Assembly (NCBI GenBank): GCA_028622995.1
Contig: JAJQJQ010000010.1
Span: forward strand, 1,612,001 to 1,676,000
Source: Panagrolaimus kolymaensis
Lineage: Eukaryota > Nematoda > Chromadorea > Rhabditida > Panagrolaimidae
Direction: 5' to 3'
DNA length: 64,000 nt
The notes below the pieces were generated by a model. That model saw only the letters and a list, made by a program, of their open reading frames with translations. It was not told the DNA's origin and did not search any database. The translations under genes were made by a program, and so were the position numbers. Every line of letters starts with the position of its first letter. The first letter of the stretch is position 1. Positions 12,301-22,962 of this stretch are shown in pieces.

Positions 12301-14199
12301 TAATTATTTTATTAATTTATGCTTACTTCATATTTTATTTTTTTCGGTTATTTAAAAATGTTTTCTTTAAAAAAACACGCTATATTTTATTTTTTTAAAA
12401 CGCTTTTTCTCATTTATTTTTTATTTTGCTCAGGTGTTGTTGAAATGTTTGTGAATGGCACATGTTATGTTCAAAGTCATCCACCTTCTCCTTCATCTTC
12501 AAATAATATTACAATGATAAATATTCCTACATTGGAGCGATCAAATGATAATAGCATTATTCCGCAAATACGGTTTCGAGTTAATGGTGCTGATAGAAAT
12601 GTGGATGATTCTGGCAATATTACGATTGATGCAGGAGATATATCTCAATCATCGCCTAAAAAGTTAAATAAAGCTGCAATGGCTGCGGCTGCAGCCGCTG
12701 CTGCTAATCGTCTAACATATCAAATTCGATGTCATTCAAGTGAATCAATTTTTTTGGAAGTTGATTCTCCCACAGAAGAACCCTTGCCTCCAGAAGATGA
12801 GGAGGATGAATCTCCACCGGCAACGATAACAGCGACACAATCAAAAGGTTTTTTACGTAATCGTAGAGTTATTAGAAGACAAGGATCATTACACGAAGGA
12901 AGTGGAAATAGCAATCGTCGGAATCGGTCTTCTCATGCACGCGCAACTCGATCATTTTTATCTGCAAATATCGCACATAAATTTGTTGCAAGTTTTCGTC
13001 AAAAAACACGTATACAACAATCGACTGCAGCATCCATAGATGAAGGTGGCGTTGAAATTGTTAGTGTATCAAGACTGGATAGTTTTGGTAATCCAACGAA
13101 AAAAATGGGTCTACCGCTTTCATCTTCAATGCCACAATCTCCAAATATGTTAAAGAAAAGCAGTTTAGCTAAAAGTAAGTTCGATCAATATTTATTTATT
13201 ATTTCTTAGCTTTCACTATTGTCAAAAATTAAAGATGTTGTTAAACATTATATTTCCGTTTTATTATTTTTTTAACTGCACAAAATAGTTTTAAGTTTTT
13301 AAAAAAATTTTATTTTTTATTTTTAGCATCTTCGGCAGTATCAAATGCATTTTCGTGGTTACCTAATCGATCTCAAAAACGTAGTCAAAGAGCCAAATCA
13401 GAAGGGTTGGACCAGATTTCTTCTTCTCCATCTCCAGTAGATACCCTTCAAACGTTGTGTGATGCAGATAATACTGTTGATGGTGTGCCATTATTCGCAT
13501 CTAAATGTATAATTTTTATTGAACAGGTTTGTCCTTTATTTTAAAATAATTTTGTATTGACCCTTTAAACAATTAATAATACTATTTTTTTAGAATGGTG
13601 GCTTAGAATTGGAAGGAATTTATCGAGTCCCTGGAAATCAATCCCAAGTAGCTGAACTAGAAAAACAATTTAAACTTAATCCAGATGTAAATTTAAAACC
13701 ATTAAATATGCCATTGCATGTAATAGCGACTGCAATTAAAAAATTCTTTGATACTCTTCCTGAACCAATAATTCCATTTCATTTACATTTACCTATATTA
13801 CAATGCATCGAAAATTTTCCTATTGATAACGATAGATCTCCAAGCTCTATAACCAAATCATCTCCGGGTTCAGCAAATTCATTTTCAACGGCAATTGAAT
13901 CCCTTTCTGACGATGTTCAAAAGCAACAACATATTGATCGATTTATTAAACTTCTTCGCCAAGAATTGCCGCCTGTGAATCAACATGTTTTGGGATTTCT
14001 TACGGCACATTTAAAACGGGTTGCACAAAATTCTCATAAAACTAGTATGGATGTAAGAAATTTATCCAAAATATTTGGCCCTACATTATTTCGACCTGAA
14101 TTTAATAGCTTTGAAATGATGGCATCGCAAATGTCTAAATTTGAATTAGCAATGTTTTTAATTCTCCAATATAGCGACCAAATATTTGATCAAAATTAA
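6317..14199 (+). CDS. p190-type Rho GTPase-activating protein (ARHGAP35/ARHGAP5, Drosophila RhoGAPp190 family)
   Basis: Converts Rho-GTP to Rho-GDP at the cortex and adhesions to control actomyosin. Exons: 6317-6769, 6820-7092, 7161-7306, 7696-8066, 8119-8560, 8612-8843, 8906-9404, 9465-9760, 9809-10056, 11477-11795, 11854-11976, 12136-12259, 12434-13174, 13327-13526, 13594-14199; the sum, 5073 nt, gives 1690 aa. Residues about 20-240 are the N-terminal GTPase-like domain, with a P-loop in GTSGIGKSVLCNRLVRP, NNDHWLYWGE and VATKCDS, matching the p190 NNDHFLYWGE signature. FF-type helical repeats follow (LPREEWPRRQ, WEDVVYKTKQHPMFDRYF), then two presumed pseudo-GTPase segments (exons 6-9), a Ser/Thr-rich low-complexity linker (exons 10-14) and a C-terminal RhoGAP domain with the arginine finger in LEGIYRVPGN and LSKIFGPTLFRPEF. 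Domain order and length are those of full-length p190. Intron 9 is long (1.4 kb). AATAAA-type signals lie near 14.39 kb. Confidence 0.94.
10930..10952 (+). repeat. (GTC)n simple repeat in p190RhoGAP intron 9
   Basis: Six to seven consecutive GTC/CGT triplets, followed about 70 bases later by a (GAA)n tract at 11018-11036. Both lie inside the 1.4 kb intron between exons 9 and 10. They give Asp/Val- or Glu-rich frames on both strands, which explains the spurious open frames there. Confidence 0.8.
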
Positions 14200-17100
14200 A
14201 TATACAAACAAATTTGTTTAATTGTTTAAACTTTAAAAATGTTGTTTAAAAAAAGAAAATATTTTAATAGAGCTATTATTATTTGCTTTTACCGGTTATT
14301 TTTCTTCTTCTTTTTAATTGTAAATAATTTGTATTTTAAATCCGTGTTAATGCTAAACAAAAATGCGAGCTTTGATTGAAAGATATAAAATAAAAATAAA
14401 TGCAATGAGTTTTTTAACTTTACTTTGCTAATGGCAAATTAAAAAAAAGAACCACAAAAATATTATATATAAAAATGCTTTCCAGACTTCTCTCCTTGAT
14501 TATCATTTTTTTAATTAACATTTGGATGACAAAAATCCTTTATAAAAAGTATGAAAAAGTAATGCTAAAAAAGAAATTTTAGTTTACAAAATAAATCTAC
14601 AAATTAGTCTGGATCATCTTCATTTATTCAAATTTTTCAGACTCTGTGATAATTATTTAGTAGTATTTTTTCATGAACTCTTCTTCCCGATAAAAAGACA
14701 TTTCAAATTATCTAATAACCCTTTGTTTTCAAAGCCACCGACAGACAGCTGTTGTCTTGTTTTCATCGATCTTTTTGCGATTATTATTTTTTTAGGTGAA
14801 AATTTTCTCGGTTTACACCTGCTTTTTTTTAATTCTTTCTTTTTCAAGACATTCTAATGACCGACAAAAATAAAACAATAGAAAGGAGTTCTTTTTTTTT
14901 GAAAGTCAATGAACGCAACAACAAAAAAAGAAAAAGAGGATGGTGACTCCGTTTGCAGTCAGTCAATATTCAGTGACGAAGAAGAGTGGTCGAAAAAGAA
15001 AAAAATTTCTTGCGCGTGGACGTACAAGAAAAAAAAATGGCTTAACTCTCTTCTTACTTTTTTTTATTGAACTGCTACTTTATTTTTTCTCCAACTTCTT
15101 TTTTTATTATTGACATTCGTCTTTCATATTTTTTTTCTTGCAGTGAAAAAAGATCGATTTTTTGTCGTTCTCTTTGCTGAGCTCCCAAGCAACTAAAATA
15201 TTGATTTTGACCATTGATTGCGTTTATAAAAATAACTGTGAGCGCAATTCATTTGTTCTTTCCATCATCATAATAAAACTGAATTGTCTCATCTTTTTTA
15301 GTCGGAAAATTTATTTTTCAATATCTGTATTCGCTTGTCGAAGTTTTTTACTTTGCATTTTGCATTTTTCTTTTTTCCTTTTTTTCTTATTCTAAAATTT
15401 TTCAAATGTTTCACAATTCTCATTCTTCACCCTTTTTTTCTCATATTTTTTTTTATTTTGATGATGATTCATGAACATTTGAAAAACTTGATTGGATTGC
15501 TTGATATTGGTCAATCATATATATATATATTTCATGATTGTTTTTTTCTTCTTCTTCTCACGAGTTTCTTTTTTTATATCTCTTTTTTAATATTGTTTTT
15601 ATATAAGTTAACTGGATTTTATTGAGATAAAAGTTTAATTCAAATTTTTCATTTTTATCAAATTAAAAAAAAGATTTTTGTTGATGTTTTTTTTGTCTGT
15701 GACTATGCAGCAGCTGCTACACAGACAAACAACAACACCACAATTTTATAGTATTCTTTTTTTTTTATTTTTTTTTAAATGTGCGAATAGTTTTCAATGA
15801 TGAAAACTCCACCAACCAACAACCACCACAAGGCATGTTCATCATCATCTTTCGTTTTTTTCTCACTTGCCGCCAAATATCGAAATTTGATCACATATTG
15901 GAGAAATGGGGTTGGTTGGTTGTGTTTAATGCCACACCATCACCAAAAATGCATCAGCAGTATACATAGAAGCTATTTCCCATTGTTGGATATATATATT
16001 TATTTATTCGTCACATTTTTCTCTCATTCTTTTATATATTTTTTTAAACTTAATGTTTTACGTTTGTATTCTCGAATTAAGGCTGTATTAAAAAAGCTGT
16101 CGTCTTGAGAAAGTTACTTTTAAATTCAAACACACCAAATTAAAAAAACTAACCAACCAACTCGCAAATTATTTTTTCTTTCCCTTTTTTAATTTAATTC
16201 TTGACTTCCTAGTTTCTAATTGATTGTTTTTTATTGCAGCAAAAGGAAAAATCTTTCTTCCGCCTAAAAACATGAGAAAAAAAAGATTTTTTAAGACAAA
16301 ATTTTTTTGTGGTCCAACCTGGGCGTTTTTATAAATTTATTTTTGTCTTTTTTCGTTAAATAAAAAACAACTTTCCCTTTTTTGGTGTTGAATTTAACAA
16401 TGACATATTTGGGATTTTAAAGAAAGGAAAAAACTTTTTATTTGGCTTTGAAGACACATTTTTTTTTTGTTATTTCGCATTTTTTCCAAGTTATCGGATT
16501 TCTTTTTTTATTTTGCTTGCGCGCGTTGCTGCAAAGCTCTTGACGAGATTGCTAGTTTCCGCCATTATTTTTTTCGTGTCTTCCACTTCTGAACTTTTGA
16601 AGATAGTTAAAAAGCTTCTGCAGGGCTTCGGCTTGCTTATAGGACCCTTTCTCCTTTTTTAATTTTTTCTTCATACAACTTTTTTTTCGGGAGAATTCAT
16701 TGTTAAGCAATCTCGTTATAAACGCTTTTGCTTTCTTTTTAAAAGCTTTTTGCTTGGTGCTTCTTATTTTTTTTCTTTTGTTATTCATTTTTTTTTTCAT
16801 CGTCTCTGCTCGCGCAAACTTTGATTTTTAGAATTTTTAAACTTTTTTCGCTCCATTTTTAGTTTTCCTTAAACTATAAAAACTGATTTTTGCGGTAACT
16901 AAAAAATCAAGTCTTTTTCTGAAGTTTATTTTTTGATTGCGCCTCATTTGTTTGCTTTTTAATTTGCACCTAAGACTATTTATGGAAAAACTTTGACGCC
17001 ATCTTTTCACACTTTTCCGGCAAATTTATTATTTGGCTTTAATTTTTCGCTTATTAAAAATAATTTATTTTAAAAAGAAAAATTTTAACCAAAAAAGTGC

Positions 17101-17832
17101 ATTTTAAACTTTCTAATAATTTTCTTTTTCACTTTGCTTTTTCTTTACTTATTATAAATTCGACAATTTTTTCTTCTTCGTATTCTCATCAAAATGCCAC
17201 ACATGGATGTTGTTGGGATGTTTGTACCTTAGGCATTCATTTTGCAGAAAGAAAACTACTGCTGCTTCTTCTCGTCCTTGCATACCGGCTTTTTTTTTTG
17301 CTTACGTTCCCGGCATTTTTTTTACTCCCAAACAACACCAAACAAATCCTGTTTAAGCTTTGCTTGGGGTGGCTGTTTGCGACGGCACTTTTTTTTCCTT
17401 TCTTTCTTTTTTTTTTTTTTTTTTGCTTTTTTTAAGTATGACTTGCGGGGCTCAAGCAATCCTCTTGTGTCCTTTTTCAATTTGTATCTCCCCTCTCTAT
17501 ACTCTATTCTATTTGATTCACAAACAGCACTTTGTTGTTTCAATTTTTTTCTTTCTTTCGGAAGTGTTTTCCTTTTAGGAAATGTGACCTGAACTCACAA
17601 CTTTTATTATTCCTAACAAAAATAACTTTTTTCTTTGTTTATTTTTGCAATCTTTCTTTATTTTCCGAATTCTCGATTGTGCGTGTATTTTTTTTTGTAT
17701 ATTCTTTTTTCTTTTAATGCGTTAGTCATATTATTTTTGTGATAAGCATTTATTGACGACTATTTGGCTTACTCATATTTTTGTTTAATTTTAGGGCTTC
17801 TGCCTTATCTCATATTAATTCACTTTTATACG
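14200..17832. other. T-rich intergenic region upstream of lst-4
   Basis: About 3.6 kb between p190RhoGAP and LST-4. The first 300 bases hold A-rich stretches with AATAAA-like signals that could serve as the p190 polyadenylation site. The rest is T-homopolymer-rich on the plus strand with no recognisable coding motif. An (AT)n tract lies near 15.52 kb. Confidence 0.55.
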
Positions 17833-20800
17833 ATGGCAAATAAAGTACGGGCTGCATATGATTTTGATGCTCAACCGGGATCCGGTGAACTTACAATAAA
17901 AGAAAATGAAATACTTACAATTATTAGAGAAAATATTGAAGGAGGATGGATTGAAGGAAGAAATGCTAAAGGCCAAGTTGGACTTTTTCCTGAATCGTAT
18001 GTAACCAAAATTCAATCAATGGTTAGTCTTTGCAATTTAATATAAGTTTCTTAGATGATACTTGTCTCTCTTCTTCCACTTATTACGCCCACACACATCC
18101 ATGCTAAGTTTCTAAGTAATGATTAGTTTGAGAAGCGCGTTCTAAATTATTTTATCGTTTTTCTAAAAACTCATGCTTTTAAATTTTTTTTTGGCAGATA
18201 TGTTGCTGCTCATCGATATTCCCGTGGGATAAGTTTCATAGAGCTTTAGACTCACGTTTTATAGCTCTTTTTCAAAATGCATTTTATTTGTGGTGCAAAA
18301 TAATGTTTTTATAATCTAAAAAAATGTCATTTACAAATTGTTTCCATCTATCAGCAGTTTTTTTCCTTTTATTCCTTATTTTCTCTAAACGCCGCTAGTC
18401 ATACCAGCGAGCTATGGCTAGTTTTGGTACTTTGAAGTATTTCTTCTATCATCAAAAATTGGTTGAAGCAAAGTGAATTTAAACTCCTCACTTTTTCTTT
18501 TACAACGGCATCCTTAAAATAAATACTAAAAAACATTTTAGTCTATTTTTTATTTAAAAATACTTTAAAACTTTGCTGTAACTTTATTTAAAGTTTATAA
18601 ATTTTGAATCAAGAAATGTTGTTTACTACTAATTTGCGTAAAGCTGTTGATCATTATCAAACTTCTTCTTCACCAACTAAAATGACTTTGGAACAAAAGC
18701 GAGCTCAATTTATTAGAAGGCATACATGCGCAGTGATAGCAGCCCCACAGCCATTATTGCCGCCATCTATAGAGGAGGGTTGCAAGCATCACGATTTGCA
18801 TGCAAATACAATAATTCAAAAGCAGCAAGGTTTAGCAGGGTTAGCATCGAGTGGTAGACAAGTATCATTTAGGGAGCCATTTATTGAAGAAGAAAGCGAA
18901 GAAACTGTTAGAAAATTATTTAAATATGATTAATAAACTTTTGATTTTTTTTTTAGCCTTTAGGTCCACCTCCATCCAATCCACCACCTTCTATACCTCC
19001 TGCTTATGCTCAACCTCCTCCAACTAAAGCCCTTCCACCGCCTCCAACAAATATATTGCCACCTTTACCTGCTCAATTTGGTAATCCTGCCCCATCGTTT
19101 CATGATGAATGGGCCGATCCTCGTGTCCCACCAGCTGCAACAACCCGTAAGGTTTTCTTAATTTTAACATTTACATATAATTTTTGGTTTAGCCACACAT
19201 AAATTCGATCCACCATCCTCTTTGCCACATCCTCCATCAGCTCCTTCATTGCCCCATCAAGCTTTAGCTCCAACTCAATCAGCTGCTCCATTACAAGATG
19301 ATGATTTTGATGATGATTGGTCGGAAGAAGATGAAGAAGTTGTAAGTTTTACTTTCATTTTTTATAGTGTCTTAACTTCTCTACTCACATATTTGAGACA
19401 ATTTATTATTAGCATATTATTGAATTCTTATTTTAATCATTTTAAAAAGTTGTTAGTTTTTTTTATTCTTCAAGAAACCGTCAGCTTTTAAGTTAGAATT
19501 TTTTTATATATACTTCTTATAACTTTCATCCAAGTGGGTCATCCTCCAAGTTTTTTTTATTGAAAGAAATAGCCTCTAATTGACTGCCAAAAAGACATCT
19601 CTCCATTTCATTTCAGTAACTTTTTTTGTTGCTATCTATCGGAAGTTGTCAAAAAAGCTTTTTGGTGGATTGTTGCTAACTTTAAATTGAGGCAGCTTTT
19701 AAATATTTCACTAAGTTTAGATTGTTTTTTATTTCTTTCTTTAACTTATTCTTGTCTTTTTTATTACTTTGGAAAAGACAAAAAAGATTTAAAGTATTTT
19801 ATTTAAATTCAGAAAAATATTTCATCTACTTAAAAAAAATAGCTGGATTCCATTAACTTAAAATTTGATTTATAAAAAAATGTTATTTGCTAGAGGACGC
19901 TCATCATCGTCTATTGATTCAGAAGCTACACGCTCTCATTCTGTCTGCTACATTGTTTGTTATCCTTTTTTTGGACTCCTTTTTACTTTAAAAAACACAC
20001 AAGTTTTTTCATTAAATTTAGGAGAAAGACGGAGATAAATTATCCGTTTCTGCAAATGGTAATAGGCGGCGCTCGCGTTCACAATCACGTGCAACAAGTG
20101 GTTCACGCACTGATCTTTCCACGGATGATGAATCCACTGCCCTTTCGGTTCATCCCACCACTTCACCTGGAACCGAAAATGCCACACTTCCCAAAGATGG
20201 TTCGAAAACAGATTTGCAACAAGCGAAAGAAGGTCCACCTTCTGCACGAACTAACAGTTCTAAGGTTGTCATCAATGGAAAATTATTTTAAATTTTGTTG
20301 TGATCGTGTTTGTCTTAGCATATATTTTAAATTCTTTTATAGTTAGTTATCGTCTAGTTTTTAATTTTGTACACTTTTGGTATTCATTTTTGATATTTTA
20401 AAGTACTTTTTTTAATAAGCTTAATTTTAGGAAAATGCAAGTGCCGTTGGTGGAAATCAACGTCAAGTATCTCGAAGCCGCTCAGCTGGACCTGATACCA
20501 TTTCAAATTCAGGAAAACCTGGTTCAGCAAGAATGAAAACCATAAATAGATTTTCAAATTTTGTTAAATCCGGCATGGAATCTTATATTTTGACCCAATC
20601 TAAAATGGCTTCAGAACCTGGTGAAAGACATGAAGTTATTGTATGTAAATGTCTGAGATTACACTTTTTAACTTTTTCCATATTTAGATAAAAGATGGCA
20701 GAATTATGTGGGCACCTCCTCAAAGAGCTTATCAATGTGTTGTTGATAAACCAAAGAAAGAATCAAAACTTAAAGGATTGAAAAGTTTTATTGCTTATAG

Positions 20801-21912
20801 CGTTACATCTTCTCTCAGTGGTATCCAAGTTTCTCGACGATATAAACATTTTGATTGGTTGCATGAACAACTTTCAAACAAATATCTTTTAACTCCAATA
20901 CCGCCACTTCCCGAAAAGCAGGTATCTGGACGATATGAAGAAGACTTAATTGAACATCGAAAACAAATTCTTCAACTTTGGGTAGATAAAATTTGTCGCC
21001 ATCCAGTTTTAAGCCAATCCGAAGTATGGCAACATTTTATTAGTACCACAGATGAAAAGAAATGGAAAAATGGTAAACGAACGGCTGAAAAGGATGAATA
21101 TGTTGGAGGAAACTTTTTTAATTGTGTTAGCGTTCCTAGTCAACCTATCGATAATAACAGCGCGTAAGTATTCCTTTGTTTCATTAAAGCAAATGGTAAC
21201 CGTTTTGTTTAGTGAAAAACAAATTGACACTTTTGTTAAATCAGTTCGAAATATGGATGAAAGCATTAAATATTTATATGGTTGTATAAGTGAAACCCAA
21301 AAAAGATTGATTGGACGTATGTGTTTATTTTCACTTTAAAAACTTTAAATTTAATGTATTTAATTTTAGCATATAAAGCAAATTGGCAAAAAATGGCTGC
21401 CGCTTTTGATTCCCTAGGTCAATCCTTCCAACTCGATCATTCCAGTGCCCCAGTAAAAAGTGCCATCGCTCAAAGTGCAAATGTTTTACATAAAATTGGA
21501 GCTCAACATGAAGAACATGGAAAGAAAACCACTGAACAACTCATGGATTTTATTTATACCTATAAAGGTGTACTTTCAGGTATTCCTGATGTTGTTAATG
21601 TACATAGAGTAAGCGAGCTTCAATTCAAAATTCAATTTAACTAAACATGTGTTTTTTTAGTCAGCTTTTGCTAAATTGCAACATAATGAAAAATTAATGT
21701 ATGATGGAAAATTAACCCCACAAGAAGCGGATGCAATTCATCGTAGAGTTGATGTTATTACCTATGCCATGCTTGCTGAAATTACACACATTTCTCAAGA
21801 AACCAATGATGATTTCCGCTTATCTCTTGGAACTTATTTCGCTCAAGAAGCAGATTTTTATGTTAATATTGGACAACAACTTGGTAAATTAGCTGAACAG
21901 TTTAAAAAATAA
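17833..21912 (+). CDS. lst-4: SNX9/18/33-family sorting nexin (LST-4): SH3-PX-BAR
   Basis: Membrane-bending adaptor that couples phosphoinositide binding to dynamin and actin in endocytosis and phagosome handling; LST-4 is the single nematode SNX9-family protein. Exons 17833-18021, 18957-19146, 19193-19341, 20022-20264, 20431-20640, 20688-21163, 21213-21316, 21370-21608, 21661-21912 total 2052 nt, or 683 aa. Residues 1-62 are an SH3 domain (AAYDFDAQPGSGELTIKENE, GGWIEGRN, GLFPESYV). A Pro-rich linker with an acidic DDDFDDDWSEEDEE patch follows, then Ser/Arg-rich sequence. The PX domain has the phosphoinositide-binding RRYKHFDWLHEQL and a Pro-rich LTPIPPLPEK loop. The C-terminal BAR domain runs to QLGKLAEQFKK. 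The ATG at 17833 was chosen because the SH3 fold begins within eight residues of it. Intron 1 (935 nt) and intron 3 (680 nt) contain candidate alternative first exons. Confidence 0.94.
18616..18906 (+). CDS. lst-4: Candidate alternative first exon of lst-4 (SH3-less isoform)
   Basis: An open frame of 97 codons inside lst-4 intron 1, beginning MLFTTNLRKAVDHYQ and ending FIEEESEET just before a GTTAGA donor at 18907. It is exactly 291 nt and phase 0, so splicing to the 18957 exon (starting PLGPPP) keeps frame. Composition is balanced and unlike the Phe/Lys-rich noise frames around it. If used, it replaces the SH3 domain with a unique N-terminus of no recognised domain. A standalone short gene ending at the in-frame stop at 18931-18933 is the alternative reading. 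Confidence 0.5.
19880..19954 (+). CDS. lst-4: Second candidate alternative first exon of lst-4 (PX-BAR-only isoform)
   Basis: A 25-codon frame in lst-4 intron 3 starting MLFARGRSSSSIDSEATRSH, followed by a GT donor at 19955. It is phase 0 and joins in frame to the 20022 exon. Its Ser/Arg-rich composition resembles the adjoining exon (RRRSRSQSR). Short length makes this weaker than the 18616 candidate. Confidence 0.3.
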
Positions 21913-21994
21913 TTTATGGTTTTAAAATGTCTTCAAAATTATGTGTGCTTATTTAAAAACTTGAACAAAATAAAACAAAAGCCTGCATTTGCAA

Positions 21995-22490
21995 TATTAA
22001 TACTTATTTTATTTCACTAACTAAACTTTTATATGTATTTTTTTTTAAACTTATTTCTCAAACAAAAATAAAATTCCAAATTTAGAAATTATGTATATCT
22101 TTTTTGTATTAATTATTTCTGTGTTTAAACTTTTTCATTTTGCAAATTATTGAGATTATTATTGCTTTAAATATAGAATGCATAATTATTACTAACAAAA
22201 CTTACTGAATTTTTTATTTTACTTACATAAATTATGAATTCGAAATTGTGTTTTATAACTTTAGAGTGGGTCTCAGTAAAAACCGATCCGATCGGTCACG
22301 CAAACTCAAAAATTTGCATCGTTTTTTCCGTGCAAAAAAAAGGGATCGGATCGGTTTTTACTGAGACCCCTTTAGAGTGTGCTATGTAAAATTTATTTTT
22401 TTTTCATTTCGATTTAAAAAAATCTCTCTATTTAAATAAATATCCATAAAAAAAGAAAATGAAACAAATAATGTAGCTAAAATTAGAGAA
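21995..22490. repeat. Left copy of a diverged direct repeat
   Basis: AT-rich segment partly overlapping the likely lst-4 3' flank, co-linear with 26970-27410. Shared stretches include AAACTTATTTCTCAAACAAA, CATTTTGCAAATTATTG, ACTTACATAAATTA, TATTTAAATAAATAT and GACAAATAATGTAG-like sequence, in the same order and orientation. It contains an extra inverted-repeat insertion at about 22268-22369 that the other copy lacks. Confidence 0.75.
22268..22369. mobile_element. Short terminal-inverted-repeat (MITE-like) insertion
   Basis: Near-perfect arms: GGTCTCAGTAAAAACCGATC on the left and its reverse complement GATCGGTTTTTACTGAGACC on the right, around a centre of about 50 nt. The flanks repeat CTTTAGAGTG on both sides, so a 9-10 bp target-site duplication is likely. 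The paralogous segment near 27.22 kb reads straight through (GTTATTTAGAATCGTTATG) without the element. A 9-10 bp duplication is typical of Mutator-like elements; that family label is inference. Confidence 0.75.
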
Positions 22491-22608
22491 AAAAAATTCA
22501 ATAAAACTTCGGCAATTTTTTTTTTGACATTTTGAGCTAAAACAGCTGATTTTTTTCGTGCTAAGAATATTAACTCATTTTCAACTTTTGTTCCTCCATT
22601 TTTTCTTT

Positions 22609-22808
22609 AAAGGGACATAGCTATTTCATGCCTTTTCAAAAATTTCGATACTGGGGCTGATAGGAACAGTCGGGGCGGCGCGTGTTTGAATTACCGTGTC
22701 ACTTCTGTCTTACACGGTAATTCAAACACGCGCCTTACCAAGTGTAACTTTCAGTGCCCGCAAACGAAATTTCAAAAAAGGCATGAAATAGCTATGTCCC
22801 TTTAAACA
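22609..22808. mobile_element. MITE with nested inverted repeats and TTAA flanks
   Basis: Outer arms: AGGGACATAGCTATTTCATG and its reverse complement before CCCTTTAAAC. A second inner palindrome, with left arm GGCGCGTGTTTGAATTACCG and its reverse complement, surrounds a loop of about 12 nt. TTAA borders both ends, compatible with a TTAA target duplication. The inner part is much more GC-rich than its surroundings. No coding capacity. Confidence 0.78.
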
Positions 22809-22962
22809 TAAAACAATTCTTTTATTTGACAGTATACATACATATATCTTTTTATCAATAGTTTTCTTTTTATTATTGAATAAATTATATATGGAGAATA
22901 AGCTTTTCTTTAGTTAATTGGTAAATCATCTGCTTTCGCATAAATACAATATTTAGCAAAAT

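Noticed and set aside
15162..17717. Apparent membrane-protein frames upstream of lst-4
   Set aside because: The hydrophobicity is a by-product of TTT-rich composition; no Met/Gly/Pro pattern, charge distribution or homology expected of real transporters.
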